Source: Bacteroidota bacterium (GTDB lineage Bacteria > Bacteroidota > Bacteroidia > Flavobacteriales_D > Crocinitomicaceae). Taken from it: 64,000 nucleotides of DNA. Location of the stretch: positions 1-64,000 of the forward strand of contig JACPUU010000009.1 of the NCBI GenBank assembly GCA_016192075.1, given 5' to 3'. The position numbers and the translations under genes are program-made. Under the pieces are notes generated by a model. The model had not been told where the DNA came from and made no database searches. It was given only the letters and a program-made list of their open reading frames with translations. Below are positions 27,699 to 35,989 of this stretch, one piece after another. Position 1 is the first letter of the stretch; every line of letters begins with the position of its first letter.

Positions 27699-28609
27699 AC
27701 GCAGATAAATTCAGAGGACTGGGTGTAGCAATGATTACCCCTTTTCTGCCGGACGGATCAATTGATTTTCCGGCGCTGACCAGGTTGACCAGCTATTTGA
27801 TAGAGGGCGGTGTGAATTACCTGGTGGTTCAGGGCACAACCGGTGAATCACCTGTACTGACAAAAGAAGAGAAAAATGCCGTGCTGACCTGTGTTGCAAA
27901 AGCAAATGCCAAACGGGTTCCGGTTGTTTACGGTGTTGGCGGCAATAATACCCTGGCTGTTGCTGAATCACTGAAATCGTTAGACACATCCATTGTTGAT
28001 GGCATTCTATCCGTTTCACCTTACTACAATAAACCAACACAAGAAGGCATTTACCAGCACTATAAAATGCTGGCAGAAGCCACTCCGCTGCCAATCATTT
28101 TGTACAATGTACCCGGCAGAACGTCATCTAATGTTTTACCTGACACTACCTTGCGGCTTGCCAAAGACTTTAAAAACATTGTAGCGGTCAAAGAAGCTTC
28201 AGGAAACATGGAGCAGATTATGGACATTATTAACCGCAAACCAGAAAATTTCCTTGTTATTTCAGGTGATGATGGCATAACCCTGCCGGTTATAGCTGCC
28301 GGTGGTGACGGTGTTATCTCTGTGATTGGAAATGCCTTTCCGCATGTGTTCAGTGCAATGGTTAAAGCAGCATTGGCAGACGATATGGATGAGGCCCGCA
28401 GACTTCATTATATTTTGTTTCCCGTGGTACCGCTTTTATTTGTTGAAGGAAACCCCGGCGGCATCAAAGAAGCCACTGCCCATTTGGGCTTAACCACCAA
28501 TAAATTACGCCTGCCGCTGGTGAACGTTTCTGAGGCCACCCGGTCCAAAATAATTGCCTTGACAAGTAACATTTATAAGGCCCTCCCGTATGACCTTATA
28601 AAAAAATAG
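27695..28609 (+). CDS. dapA: 4-Hydroxy-tetrahydrodipicolinate synthase DapA
   Basis: This 304-aa enzyme joins pyruvate and aspartate-semialdehyde in the lysine and diaminopimelate pathway. The Schiff-base Lys is K166 in IVAVKEASGN, the active-site Tyr is Y137 in ILYNVPGRTS, and the Thr pair is in VVQGTTGESPVLT near residue 48. YYNKPTQEGIYQHY is present as well. Length is usual. It closes the terC, ligA, DUF6913, dapA operon, and a -7 box overlaps its stop codon. Confidence 0.96.
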
Positions 28610-28617
28610 TATATTTG
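28610..28617 (+). promoter_or_regulatory. -7 box TATATTTG of the 28645 lipoprotein
   Basis: TATATTTG directly follows the dapA stop and lies 27 bases before the ATG at 28645. It overlaps the first codon of the longer frame from 28615, so that start is unlikely. Confidence 0.5.
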
Positions 28618-28644
28618 CTTAAATACACACATAATCAGGAATTA

Positions 28645-29538
28645 ATGAAAAATAAAACTTTATTCGTAGGTCTGATAGCCGCTACATGTTCAGGGTTTAT
28701 GATGAGCTGCGGTGGTAGCGGTGAAGATGAGTTACAAAATGTGGTTGTAGCCGATACAGCTCAAACCAATGTACAACCTGAACAGCCTGCTGTTGAGTAC
28801 GCTGTTCCTACCCCAAATGAATTATTTGAAATCATTAAAATACAGGGTGGTGAACAACGCGTTGGCCTGGTCAATCCGCTTGACAACCGCAGTAAATATG
28901 TCGAAACAAAATCAAAAGCTTTAAATTTTGGTGTCTATTCTGCTGACCTGGCTTATATGAGCTGCTTTGGAATTGGTACAGAATTCCTGATGTATTTCAA
29001 AGCAATTGAAGAAATAGGTACTGAGTTGGGAATTGAGGGAGCCTTTGATGAAGAATTAATGGGCCGTATTGAAAACAACGAAGGAGATACCGATTCTCTT
29101 TTTGCCATTTCCAATGAAAGCTATTATGACAGTTACCTGTATCTTGAAGAGAATGATAAAGGCGTTGAACTTTGCCTGATTATGGCAGGTGGTTATATTG
29201 AATCACTTTACATCGTTTGCAGCCTGGTTGATAAATACAAAGAAGGAGACCCGGTTATTGAAAAAATCGGTGATCAGAAACTGGTACTTGAAAACCTGCT
29301 TGATTTTATTCTTCAGTATTCTGACGATCCAAGTGTGTCTGAAGTAATGGATGATCTTATTTCATTAAGCGAGGTATTTGAGACCAGTATGGAGTTTGAA
29401 GAGTCTGGTACAAGTATTGATAAAGGAGAAAATAACATGCTGGTTCTTTCAGGCGGAGGCTCTTATAAAATGACTAAAAACTCACTTGAGAAAATTACAG
29501 CAAAAGCAAAAGAACTCAGAGAAAATATTACTAAATAA
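28645..29538 (+). CDS. Lipoprotein, unknown
   Basis: The 297-aa product starts at 28645 with MKNKTLFVGLIAATCSGFMMSC, a lipoprotein signal peptide with lipobox MMSC, then a Gly-rich tether. The mature part is acidic with no recognised domain; it includes TPNELFEIIKIQGGEQRVGLVNP and helices rich in Glu and Asp, so it may be an all-alpha fold. It is followed 6 bases later by another exported protein, and both end at the terminator at 30091. Function unknown. Confidence 0.8.
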   Translation: MKNKTLFVGLIAATCSGFMMSCGGSGEDELQNVVVADTAQTNVQPEQPAVEYAVPTPNELFEIIKIQGGEQRVGLVNPLDNRSKYVETKSKALNFGVYSADLAYMSCFGIGTEFLMYFKAIEEIGTELGIEGAFDEELMGRIENNEGDTDSLFAISNESYYDSYLYLEENDKGVELCLIMAGGYIESLYIVCSLVDKYKEGDPVIEKIGDQKLVLENLLDFILQYSDDPSVSEVMDDLISLSEVFETSMEFEESGTSIDKGENNMLVLSGGGSYKMTKNSLEKITAKAKELRENITK

Positions 29539-29544
29539 TCGATT

Positions 29545-30072
29545 ATGAAAAGAGCAATTATTTTAGGATCAGTACTAGCCGTTGTTGTTGTGCTTCAGGC
29601 ATACTCCCAATGTCAGAAAACGCATTATTTCTGTACGGCACAATTAACCAAAGAAGAACAGGCTGAATTCTGGAATCTCAATAACCAGTCTCAAAGCGCC
29701 ATGTTTGCTAAAGGTCAGATATATGAAATGAGCTTTATTGCCTACAAAGGATATGATTACAGACTTTCGGTCTGCACTGATATTGCCGGCGGAGAAAAAG
29801 TATCGTTTGAAATGCTGCAGGATGAAGTTGTTCGTGTAAAAGACGAATACGGCAACACCAACATCAAAAAAACAAAAGAATCTATCTATAAAAACGCTGA
29901 TGATGGTATGAAACCTTCAATCACTTTTACAACCGATAAAACAAAAAAAATCTATGTTAAAGTGAATGTTCCGGCAACCGGAACCAGTTCAGACAAAGCT
30001 GTTGGAAAAACAGACAATGTATGTGTTGGTGTGTTGTTAGAGCATAAAGAAGCTGCATCACTTGGTTTCTGA
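29545..30072 (+). CDS. Exported protein, unknown
   Basis: This 175-aa protein has an N-terminal signal peptide (MKRAIILGSVLAVVVVLQAYSQ). The mature part contains four cysteines (CQKTHYFC, LSVC, NVCVG) and a KGYDYRLSVCTDIAGGEKVSFEML strand region, suggesting a beta-rich periplasmic or surface domain. No family is recognised. It is co-transcribed with the lipoprotein at 28645. Confidence 0.75.
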   Translation: MKRAIILGSVLAVVVVLQAYSQCQKTHYFCTAQLTKEEQAEFWNLNNQSQSAMFAKGQIYEMSFIAYKGYDYRLSVCTDIAGGEKVSFEMLQDEVVRVKDEYGNTNIKKTKESIYKNADDGMKPSITFTTDKTKKIYVKVNVPATGTSSDKAVGKTDNVCVGVLLEHKEAASLGF

Positions 30073-30090
30073 TAAAAAAATTCATTCCGT

Positions 30091-30124
30091 AAAAAACCGT
30101 TCTGGCCTGCCTGAGCGGTTTTTT
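30091..30124 (+). terminator. Terminator after the 29545 gene
   Basis: AAAAAACCG pairs with CGGTTTTTT around a 16-base loop, with T's continuing. It follows the stop at 30072 and precedes the DHH gene. Confidence 0.75.
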
Positions 30125-30145
30125 CATTTTTAAGAGCCTGATTTC

Positions 30146-31183
30146 ATGACAACAATTTTTACTGAATCAAAAATGACTGAACTGGTCCGGCTGATGAGCC
30201 GGGCCAAATCCATTGTTATTACATCGCATAAATCACCTGACGGAGACAGCATGGGCTGTTCCCTGGGACTGTTCCATTTTCTGCTGAAACAAGGTTATCC
30301 GGTAACGGTTTGCCACCCTGACATGGCTCCCTCATTCCTTCACTGGATGCCGGGCTCAGAGCATATAGTACTACTGGAGTCAGAACCCGAAAAAGCAAAA
30401 AAACTCCTTGAAAATGCTGACCTTATTTTCTGCCTGGATTATCACCACCCGTCACGCACTGGTAAAATGGAGGAATTGCTGGTTGCTTCAAAGGCCGGTA
30501 AAATTATTATTGACCATCACCGTGATCCTGACCAGGAATTTGCAACACTGCTTTTTTCAGACATCACCGCCAGCAGTACTTCCCAACTCATCTATGACTT
30601 CATTGAAGCACTGGACAGGCTTGATCTGATTGATGAAAAATCAGGCACGTGTATTTACACCGGCCTTGTAACCGATACCGGGTCGTTTCGCTTCTCTGCA
30701 ACATCTGCCAGAACCCACCATATTGCCGGTGACCTCATTAACCGGGGAATTAAAACATGGCAGGTTCATGAAAACCTGTTTGACACCAATTCATTGAATA
30801 AACTGAAAATGGTCAGCTATGCCCTGCTTGAAAAACTGGTTATACTGCCTGAATACAAAACTGCCTATATCTGGCTCACGCGTAAAGAAGAAGAACGCTT
30901 TCAGGTTATAAAAGGAGATACCGAAGGTTTGGTAAATCAGGTGCTTTCCATTGAAGGCATCCGGCTGGCAGGTTTCTTTAAAGAGGCCGACCAGATTATC
31001 AAAATATCATTCCGCTCAAAAGGAGAAATACCTGCCAACCAGTTGTGTAAAATGCATTTTGAAGGCGGCGGTCACCTGAATGCTTCAGGTGGAAAATATG
31101 TCGGTAAAATTGAAGATGCCGTGCAAAAATTTGTAACCATTCTTCCTAATTTCGTTGAAGAAAACAAAGCCCTTTTTGAATGA
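30146..31183 (+). CDS. DHH-family phosphoesterase, NrnA type
   Basis: This 345-aa protein has the DHH/DHHA1 arrangement of nanoRNases and pAp phosphatases. Visible are motif I SHKSPDGDSMGCSLG, motif II LIFCLDYHHPSRTGK, motif III IIIDHHRDPD, motif IV YTGLVTDTGSFRFSAT, and the DHHA1 signature GGGHLNASGGK near the C-terminus. The enzyme degrades very short RNA or 3'-phosphoadenosine 5'-phosphate with Mn(II). The next gene overlaps its stop by 4 bases. Confidence 0.9.
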   Translation: MTTIFTESKMTELVRLMSRAKSIVITSHKSPDGDSMGCSLGLFHFLLKQGYPVTVCHPDMAPSFLHWMPGSEHIVLLESEPEKAKKLLENADLIFCLDYHHPSRTGKMEELLVASKAGKIIIDHHRDPDQEFATLLFSDITASSTSQLIYDFIEALDRLDLIDEKSGTCIYTGLVTDTGSFRFSATSARTHHIAGDLINRGIKTWQVHENLFDTNSLNKLKMVSYALLEKLVILPEYKTAYIWLTRKEEERFQVIKGDTEGLVNQVLSIEGIRLAGFFKEADQIIKISFRSKGEIPANQLCKMHFEGGGHLNASGGKYVGKIEDAVQKFVTILPNFVEENKALFE

Positions 31184-31713
31184 AAACCCTCTCCCCTTTT
31201 CTGTTTGGCTTAATGTGTCTGGTTGCTTGTGCTGAACAGGAGCAAGAGCAGGTTCCGGTAATTGATCCGGACTGGACGCAGGACAACTCGTCAGACATGA
31301 ACCAGGTTTTTGCCGCTGAAGAAGAAGATGAAATTGACTTGTTTGTAGAACGTCACCAGGATTGGAAGGTAGTTGAAACCGGAACCGGGCTGCGCCATTT
31401 TATCTATTTCAAATCTGAAAATCACGACACCGCCCGCGTAGGTGATATTGCTACTGTTGATTTTGAAATTACCCTGCTCGATGGCTCCGTTTGCTATTCA
31501 TCAGCTGAAAACGGACCAGAGAGTTTTATGGTTGAGCACGCTGATATTGAAAGCGGACTCCATGAAGCCATGCAACTGCTTTGTACCGGTGACAAAGCCA
31601 AATTCATTCTGCCAAGCCGCATGGCCCATGGCCTTATTGGTGACGAAGAAAAAATTCCGCCCCTCACCACGGTTGTTTACGATATTCAGGTATTAAAAAT
31701 AGAACGTCCATGA
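31180..31713 (+). CDS. FKBP-type peptidyl-prolyl isomerase lipoprotein, GldI-like
   Basis: This 177-aa protein has a lipoprotein signal peptide (lipobox LVAC) and a single FKBP domain at residues about 70-175: DTARVGDIATVDFEITLLDG, GLHEAMQLLCTGDKAKFILPSRMAHG and IPPLTTVVYDIQVL. A DHH phosphoesterase followed by FKBP lipoproteins matches the gldI neighbourhood of Flavobacteriales, in which GldI is a gliding-motility isomerase. Whether this gene is the true orthologue is uncertain, so no symbol is assigned. It overlaps both neighbours by 4 bases. A protein chaperone for secreted or outer-membrane proteins is the likely role. Confidence 0.82.
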   Translation: MKTLSPFLFGLMCLVACAEQEQEQVPVIDPDWTQDNSSDMNQVFAAEEEDEIDLFVERHQDWKVVETGTGLRHFIYFKSENHDTARVGDIATVDFEITLLDGSVCYSSAENGPESFMVEHADIESGLHEAMQLLCTGDKAKFILPSRMAHGLIGDEEKIPPLTTVVYDIQVLKIERP

Positions 31714-32582
31714 AATACATGCTTTATTTAACAGCATTTACTGCCCTTGTTTCATGTGAACTAAAAGGGGTTGATGACGGAGAAGAAACCGGCACAACAG
31801 ATTCTGTAAAAGTAACTGTGGGAGAAAATGTGGTACTGGATGAAAACGGCAGAATGTTGTCAGACAGCGTTAATGGTGTGCCCAATCAAATGGTCTACAA
31901 CGGTGAAAAAGGCCTGCGTATAGAATGGACCAAAAAAAACACAACAGCTCAGCAAATCAGGTTAAATGATGTGGTCATGATTAATTATCATGCGCGCGTG
32001 GCCGGCGGCGAAGAATACGACTCCAATGACCCGATAGGTGAACCGGTACCGGTAAAAACCAATATTGGAATGCTCATTGAAGGTTGGGAAAAAGGTCTTT
32101 TATTCATGCACAAAGGAGATAAGGGGCGCATCATGATTCCAAATGCGATGGCTTATGGTGAAGACGGCTACCTGGATAAAGTGCCGCCAAAGGCAGATAT
32201 CATTGTAGATATTGAAATTATTGACATCATTACCCCTATAGTATTGGAAGAAGGTGTAAAAGTGTATAAATGGAAAACTTCTGACACCGGCAAAACACCT
32301 GAAAAAAACCAACTGATCACGTTTGATTACTTTGCTTTCATTAAAGGAGAAGATGGGCATTTGTATGACAATTCTTTTAAAAACGGTGTTTCTTTTTCAT
32401 TCAAATTTGAAAATGCAGGTGTTGTTGACGGGCTGCACCAGGGTATGAGTGTTATGAAAGCCGGAGAGAATGCCTACTTTGAAATACCAGCCAAACTGGC
32501 CTACGGCAAAAAAGGACTCCTTGACCTGGTGCCTGAAAATAGCGACATTGTTTACGATGTACGTGTAGTTTCGATTGAATAG
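31710..32582 (+). CDS. Two-domain FKBP-type isomerase lipoprotein
   Basis: This 290-aa protein has a lipoprotein signal peptide with lipobox LVSC and two FKBP domains in tandem. The first (about 85-175) has LNDVVMINYHARVAGG and LLFMHKGDKGRIMIPNAMAYG. The second (about 195-290) has NQLITFDYFAFIKGEDG and GLHQGMSVMKAGENAYFEIPAKLAYG. FKBP domains catalyse cis-trans isomerisation of proline bonds and act as chaperones in the periplasm. It ends the nrnA-FKBP-FKBP operon. Confidence 0.85.
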   Translation: MKYMLYLTAFTALVSCELKGVDDGEETGTTDSVKVTVGENVVLDENGRMLSDSVNGVPNQMVYNGEKGLRIEWTKKNTTAQQIRLNDVVMINYHARVAGGEEYDSNDPIGEPVPVKTNIGMLIEGWEKGLLFMHKGDKGRIMIPNAMAYGEDGYLDKVPPKADIIVDIEIIDIITPIVLEEGVKVYKWKTSDTGKTPEKNQLITFDYFAFIKGEDGHLYDNSFKNGVSFSFKFENAGVVDGLHQGMSVMKAGENAYFEIPAKLAYGKKGLLDLVPENSDIVYDVRVVSIE

Positions 32583-32680
32583 GAATTCACTGGCTGTTTT
32601 CCCGGACCAGAAATAGTCTCTTTCGTTTTAAACCTTTGTTTATTTAATGAGTCGAAGCTTTTGTTATTACCTCAAAAGCT

Positions 32681-34900
32681 ATGAAATCACTATTACTTGC
32701 AGGCATTGTTCCGTTTCTGCTTCATCCGGCTGTTTATGGCCAGAATTTTTACGATATTTCTACCATACAGCACATTGAAATAACCTTTTCGCAAAGCAAT
32801 TGGGACTATATTCTCGACACCGCCAAAACCGGATCAGACAGTTATACCCTGGCTGACTGGGTTGAAATTAACGGTGTTTACTTTGACAGCGTAGGCGTAA
32901 AATATAAAGGAAACAGTTCTTACAACGCTACCAACACAAAAAATCCACTGCATATAGAACTTGATCATTTTAAATCGCAGGACTATAATGGAACCAAGGA
33001 TATTAAATTAAGTAACGGTTTTCATGATCCGTCAACGGTAAGGGAAGTATACCTCTACTACATTGCCCGCCAGTACATGCCTGCACCCCGGGCAAATTAC
33101 ACACAGGTAATAATCAATGGTCAGCCCATGGGGCTTTACACCAATGTTGAAGCCATAACCGGTACATTTTTAGCTGATCACTTTTTCAGCCAGGACAATC
33201 CATTTATTTTTGCTGACAGCGGTGGATGCGGCCTTACCTTTCCAGGTTCCGACTCAACCTTGTATTACACACCTTACACACTCAAATCAGACTATGGATA
33301 CGCCGCCCTTTCACAACTTTGCGATACGCTCGAAAATAACGGCGCCGCAATAGAAAACATATTGGATGTAGACCGGACCTTATGGATGCTTGCGTTTGAC
33401 AACGTTACGGTTACACTTGACAGTTACCTCGGAAATTCAAAACATAATTATTACCTCTACCAGGATGAAAACGGACGATTTAATCCAATTGTCTGGGATT
33501 TAAACGGTGGATTGGGTGGGTTCAGCCAGGCCTCCCCGGGCCCCGGGTTATCGGTTGCACAATTGCAAACACTTTCACCCACCCTTCACGCAACAGATTC
33601 GCTGTGGCCACTGGTCAGTAATTTATTGCAGGTGCCCATGTACCGTAAAATGTACATTGCCCACATGCGCACTATTCTCAACGAAAATTTCGTGGATTCA
33701 GTGTATTACAATTTCACCCAGAATCTTCAGGCAATTATTGATACCGCTTATCAGTCAGATCTGAATGCCTTTTATAGCTATTACGAGTTTACATCAAACC
33801 TGACAGACAATGTGATAGATGGCCCTAAAACAATTCCCGGCCTCACTTACCTGATGGAAGAGCGAATTTCTTTTCTGAACAGCACCACTGAATTTCAGCA
33901 AATACCCCCGGTCATTGCGTCAGTCACTTCGTCTGACGATTCGCCGCCCATGAACAGCACCGTTTTTATAACAGCTGATGTCAGCAATACTTCCGGTGTA
34001 TTTATCGGAACCCGTAATTCTATTACTGAAAAATTTGTTCGCCAGCCGATGTTTGATGACGGAGCTCACGGCGATGGTGCGCCGGGGGATAATTTATTTG
34101 GTGTTGAAATTGCGGTAGGGTCAGGCAGCACCCAATATTATATCTATGCAGAAAATACAAGTGCCGGAGTATTTTCACCTGAACGTGCTGAATACGAATA
34201 TTACCTTTTAGAACCTGAAAAAGGCGTTGTGATAAATGAAATTATGGCCGATAACCAAACAACACAGCCTGATTCTTACGGCGAATACAATGACTGGGTT
34301 GAACTTTATAACAACTCATCTTCACCCATTGACCTGGGCGGATACTATTTAAGTGATGATCTTCTGAATCCGGCTAAATGGACTTTTCCGGCCGGGTCTG
34401 TAATTGAAGCCGGAGATTTTCTGATTGTATGGACCGATGCCGATTCAACACAAATTTTCGGGCTCCACACCAATTTCAAATTAGCTGCCTCAGGTGAAGC
34501 AGTTATTCTTTCAGATACAGCACTTCAATCAATTGATCAAATACTCTTTTCTGATTTGGGTGCAGATATTACGTTTGGCAGATATCCAAACGGAACCGGA
34601 CCTTTTATGGAACTTTATCCATCGTACAATGCACTGAATTCACAAGTGGTTTCAATTGATCAAAGCAACCAGGAATTAAATACAGATTTTACCGTTTATC
34701 CGAATCCGGCAACTGATTTTATCACCATTGCAACTGATTTTACAGAACCAAAAACATACGTTATCTATAACAGCGCCGGCACCTTGTTAGTTTCAGATTG
34801 GATTACAGAAAAAACAACGATACCTGTTTCTTCACTCTCATCAGGGGTTTATTTTGTGCGGATTGGCGATAAAACAAAAAAACTTATTATCGCACATTAA
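32681..34900 (+). CDS. CotH-kinase-like secreted protein with lamin-tail and T9SS domains
   Basis: This is a 739-aa secreted protein. After the signal peptide (about 1-20, ending VYG) comes a CotH kinase domain (about 30-390): GNSSYNATNTKNPLHIELD, YVNVEAI-like Gly-Leu-Tyr strand, the catalytic-loop region with D247 in LDSYLGNSKHNYYLYQD, and the metal-site Asp in VWDLN (D273). Then a bacterial Ig-like stretch, a lamin-tail domain (about 515-620, KGVVINEIMADN), and a C-terminal T9SS sorting domain (about 668-739, VYPNPATDFITIATD). CotH kinases phosphorylate proteins on Ser or Thr outside the cytoplasm. WDLN replaces the more common WDxD, so activity is uncertain. Confidence 0.85.
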   Translation: MKSLLLAGIVPFLLHPAVYGQNFYDISTIQHIEITFSQSNWDYILDTAKTGSDSYTLADWVEINGVYFDSVGVKYKGNSSYNATNTKNPLHIELDHFKSQDYNGTKDIKLSNGFHDPSTVREVYLYYIARQYMPAPRANYTQVIINGQPMGLYTNVEAITGTFLADHFFSQDNPFIFADSGGCGLTFPGSDSTLYYTPYTLKSDYGYAALSQLCDTLENNGAAIENILDVDRTLWMLAFDNVTVTLDSYLGNSKHNYYLYQDENGRFNPIVWDLNGGLGGFSQASPGPGLSVAQLQTLSPTLHATDSLWPLVSNLLQVPMYRKMYIAHMRTILNENFVDSVYYNFTQNLQAIIDTAYQSDLNAFYSYYEFTSNLTDNVIDGPKTIPGLTYLMEERISFLNSTTEFQQIPPVIASVTSSDDSPPMNSTVFITADVSNTSGVFIGTRNSITEKFVRQPMFDDGAHGDGAPGDNLFGVEIAVGSGSTQYYIYAENTSAGVFSPERAEYEYYLLEPEKGVVINEIMADNQTTQPDSYGEYNDWVELYNNSSSPIDLGGYYLSDDLLNPAKWTFPAGSVIEAGDFLIVWTDADSTQIFGLHTNFKLAASGEAVILSDTALQSIDQILFSDLGADITFGRYPNGTGPFMELYPSYNALNSQVVSIDQSNQELNTDFTVYPNPATDFITIATDFTEPKTYVIYNSAGTLLVSDWITEKTTIPVSSLSSGVYFVRIGDKTKKLIIAH

Positions 34901-35045
34901 AAGCAGCATTGGTCGGGCATCCAGCATGTCTGCTGCCTTGGCTGTTTCAATAAATACCGCTGATTAATCAATCTATTTTCATTTCCAGACAACCCTTGTA
35001 TTTTGTCTTTGTATTTAGGTCAGAAACACTAAAAACTACGAGAAT

Positions 35046-35384
35046 ATGGAAACTAAAAAATTAATGATCGCATCAATTGTTGCCGGAAGCATTTCAATCC
35101 TTTTTCCTTCCTGCGAACCTGAAACACCGGTACCGGGAGATCCATCACTGATTGATTCAATCTGGCAGGACCCGAATGATACAACAGGCACCGGTGGCGG
35201 AGGCGGAACAAACGATGATTCAACCTTCTACGGCGGTGGTACAGATACCACAGGATACGGCGGCGGCGGTACAGATACTACAGGATATGGCGGCGGTGGC
35301 GGCTGGGGTGATACAACCGGATACGGCGGCGGTGGCTGGGGTGATACAACCGGCTGGGGTGATTCAACCAACTTTGGAGGATAA
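35046..35384 (+). CDS. Gly-rich tandem-repeat lipoprotein
   Basis: This 112-aa protein has a lipoprotein signal peptide with lipobox FPSC, a short Pro-rich region, and then a repeat array of DTTGYGGGG units ending in GWGDSTNFGG. The repeats consist almost only of Gly, Thr, Tyr, Trp, Asp and Ser and should be disordered. The order of genes is CotH-like kinase, this protein, sigma factor. It could be a surface tether, an adhesin or a target of the kinase, but no function is known. The stop is 41 bases before the sigma-factor start. Confidence 0.7.
   Translation: METKKLMIASIVAGSISILFPSCEPETPVPGDPSLIDSIWQDPNDTTGTGGGGGTNDDSTFYGGGTDTTGYGGGGTDTTGYGGGGGWGDTTGYGGGGWGDTTGWGDSTNFGG
35231..35368 (+). 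repeat. Tandem repeat inside the Gly-rich lipoprotein gene
   Basis: The first two units (35238-35267 and 35268-35297) are each 30 bases and differ at four or five positions, mostly synonymous. They are followed by 33-base and shorter variants that add a GGCTGGGG segment. Copy number may vary between strains. Confidence 0.75.
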
Positions 35385-35425
35385 TCATTCGTCTGCACAT
35401 TAGGGCTTCTAAACCTTATTCAGCA

Positions 35426-35989
35426 TTGGACAAAAAAAAATTAGCACAGGAATTTATCCGCGGAGACAAAGCGGCTTTTGATTGGATTTACACCAATTAC
35501 GCTAAAGGTATGTACGCTATTTGCCTGCGCTATACTAAAAATCAGGACGAAGCAGCTGATATTTTACAAGAGGCTTTTATTAAAGTTTACGAAAAAAGAT
35601 CACTCTTTAATCCTGTCTATGAAATTGGTCCCTGGGTAAAACGCATTGTCATCAACCAGGCTATTAACCATTTTCGGTCAAACAAACGGTTTGAACTGGT
35701 TGAAGATGATAGCTACTTCGAAGAACCTGAAGAAACGCTTGAAATTGAAGATTTAAATAACGTACGGGAAGCTCTTGTGACAATTCTGCAAGAGCTTCCT
35801 GAAGGTTATCGAACCGTATTTAACATGTACGTGATTGACAACCTCACACACCAGGAAATTGCCGAGTACCTGGGCGTATCTGTCAACACTTCCAAAACAC
35901 AGCTTTTGAAAGCACGCAAATTGATTCGTCAAAAGCTGGAAGAACGAAAAATAACCCGATCAAGCATTAAAGATGAGCAAGGAATTTAA
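35426..35989 (+). CDS. ECF-type RNA polymerase sigma factor
   Basis: This 187-aa sigma factor has region 2 (residues about 10-75, with FDWIYTNYAKGMYAICLRYTKNQDEAADILQEAFIKVYE) and region 4 (about 115-175, LPEGYRTVFNMYVIDNLTHQEIAEYLGVSVNTSKTQLLKARKLIRQKL). No ATG lies near, so the TTG at 35426 (TTG GAC AAA AAA AAA) is the start. Its last 17 bases overlap the next gene, which is predicted to be its anti-sigma factor, so the two are translationally coupled. Target promoters are unknown; the operon itself may be among them. Confidence 0.9.
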   Translation: MDKKKLAQEFIRGDKAAFDWIYTNYAKGMYAICLRYTKNQDEAADILQEAFIKVYEKRSLFNPVYEIGPWVKRIVINQAINHFRSNKRFELVEDDSYFEEPEETLEIEDLNNVREALVTILQELPEGYRTVFNMYVIDNLTHQEIAEYLGVSVNTSKTQLLKARKLIRQKLEERKITRSSIKDEQGI

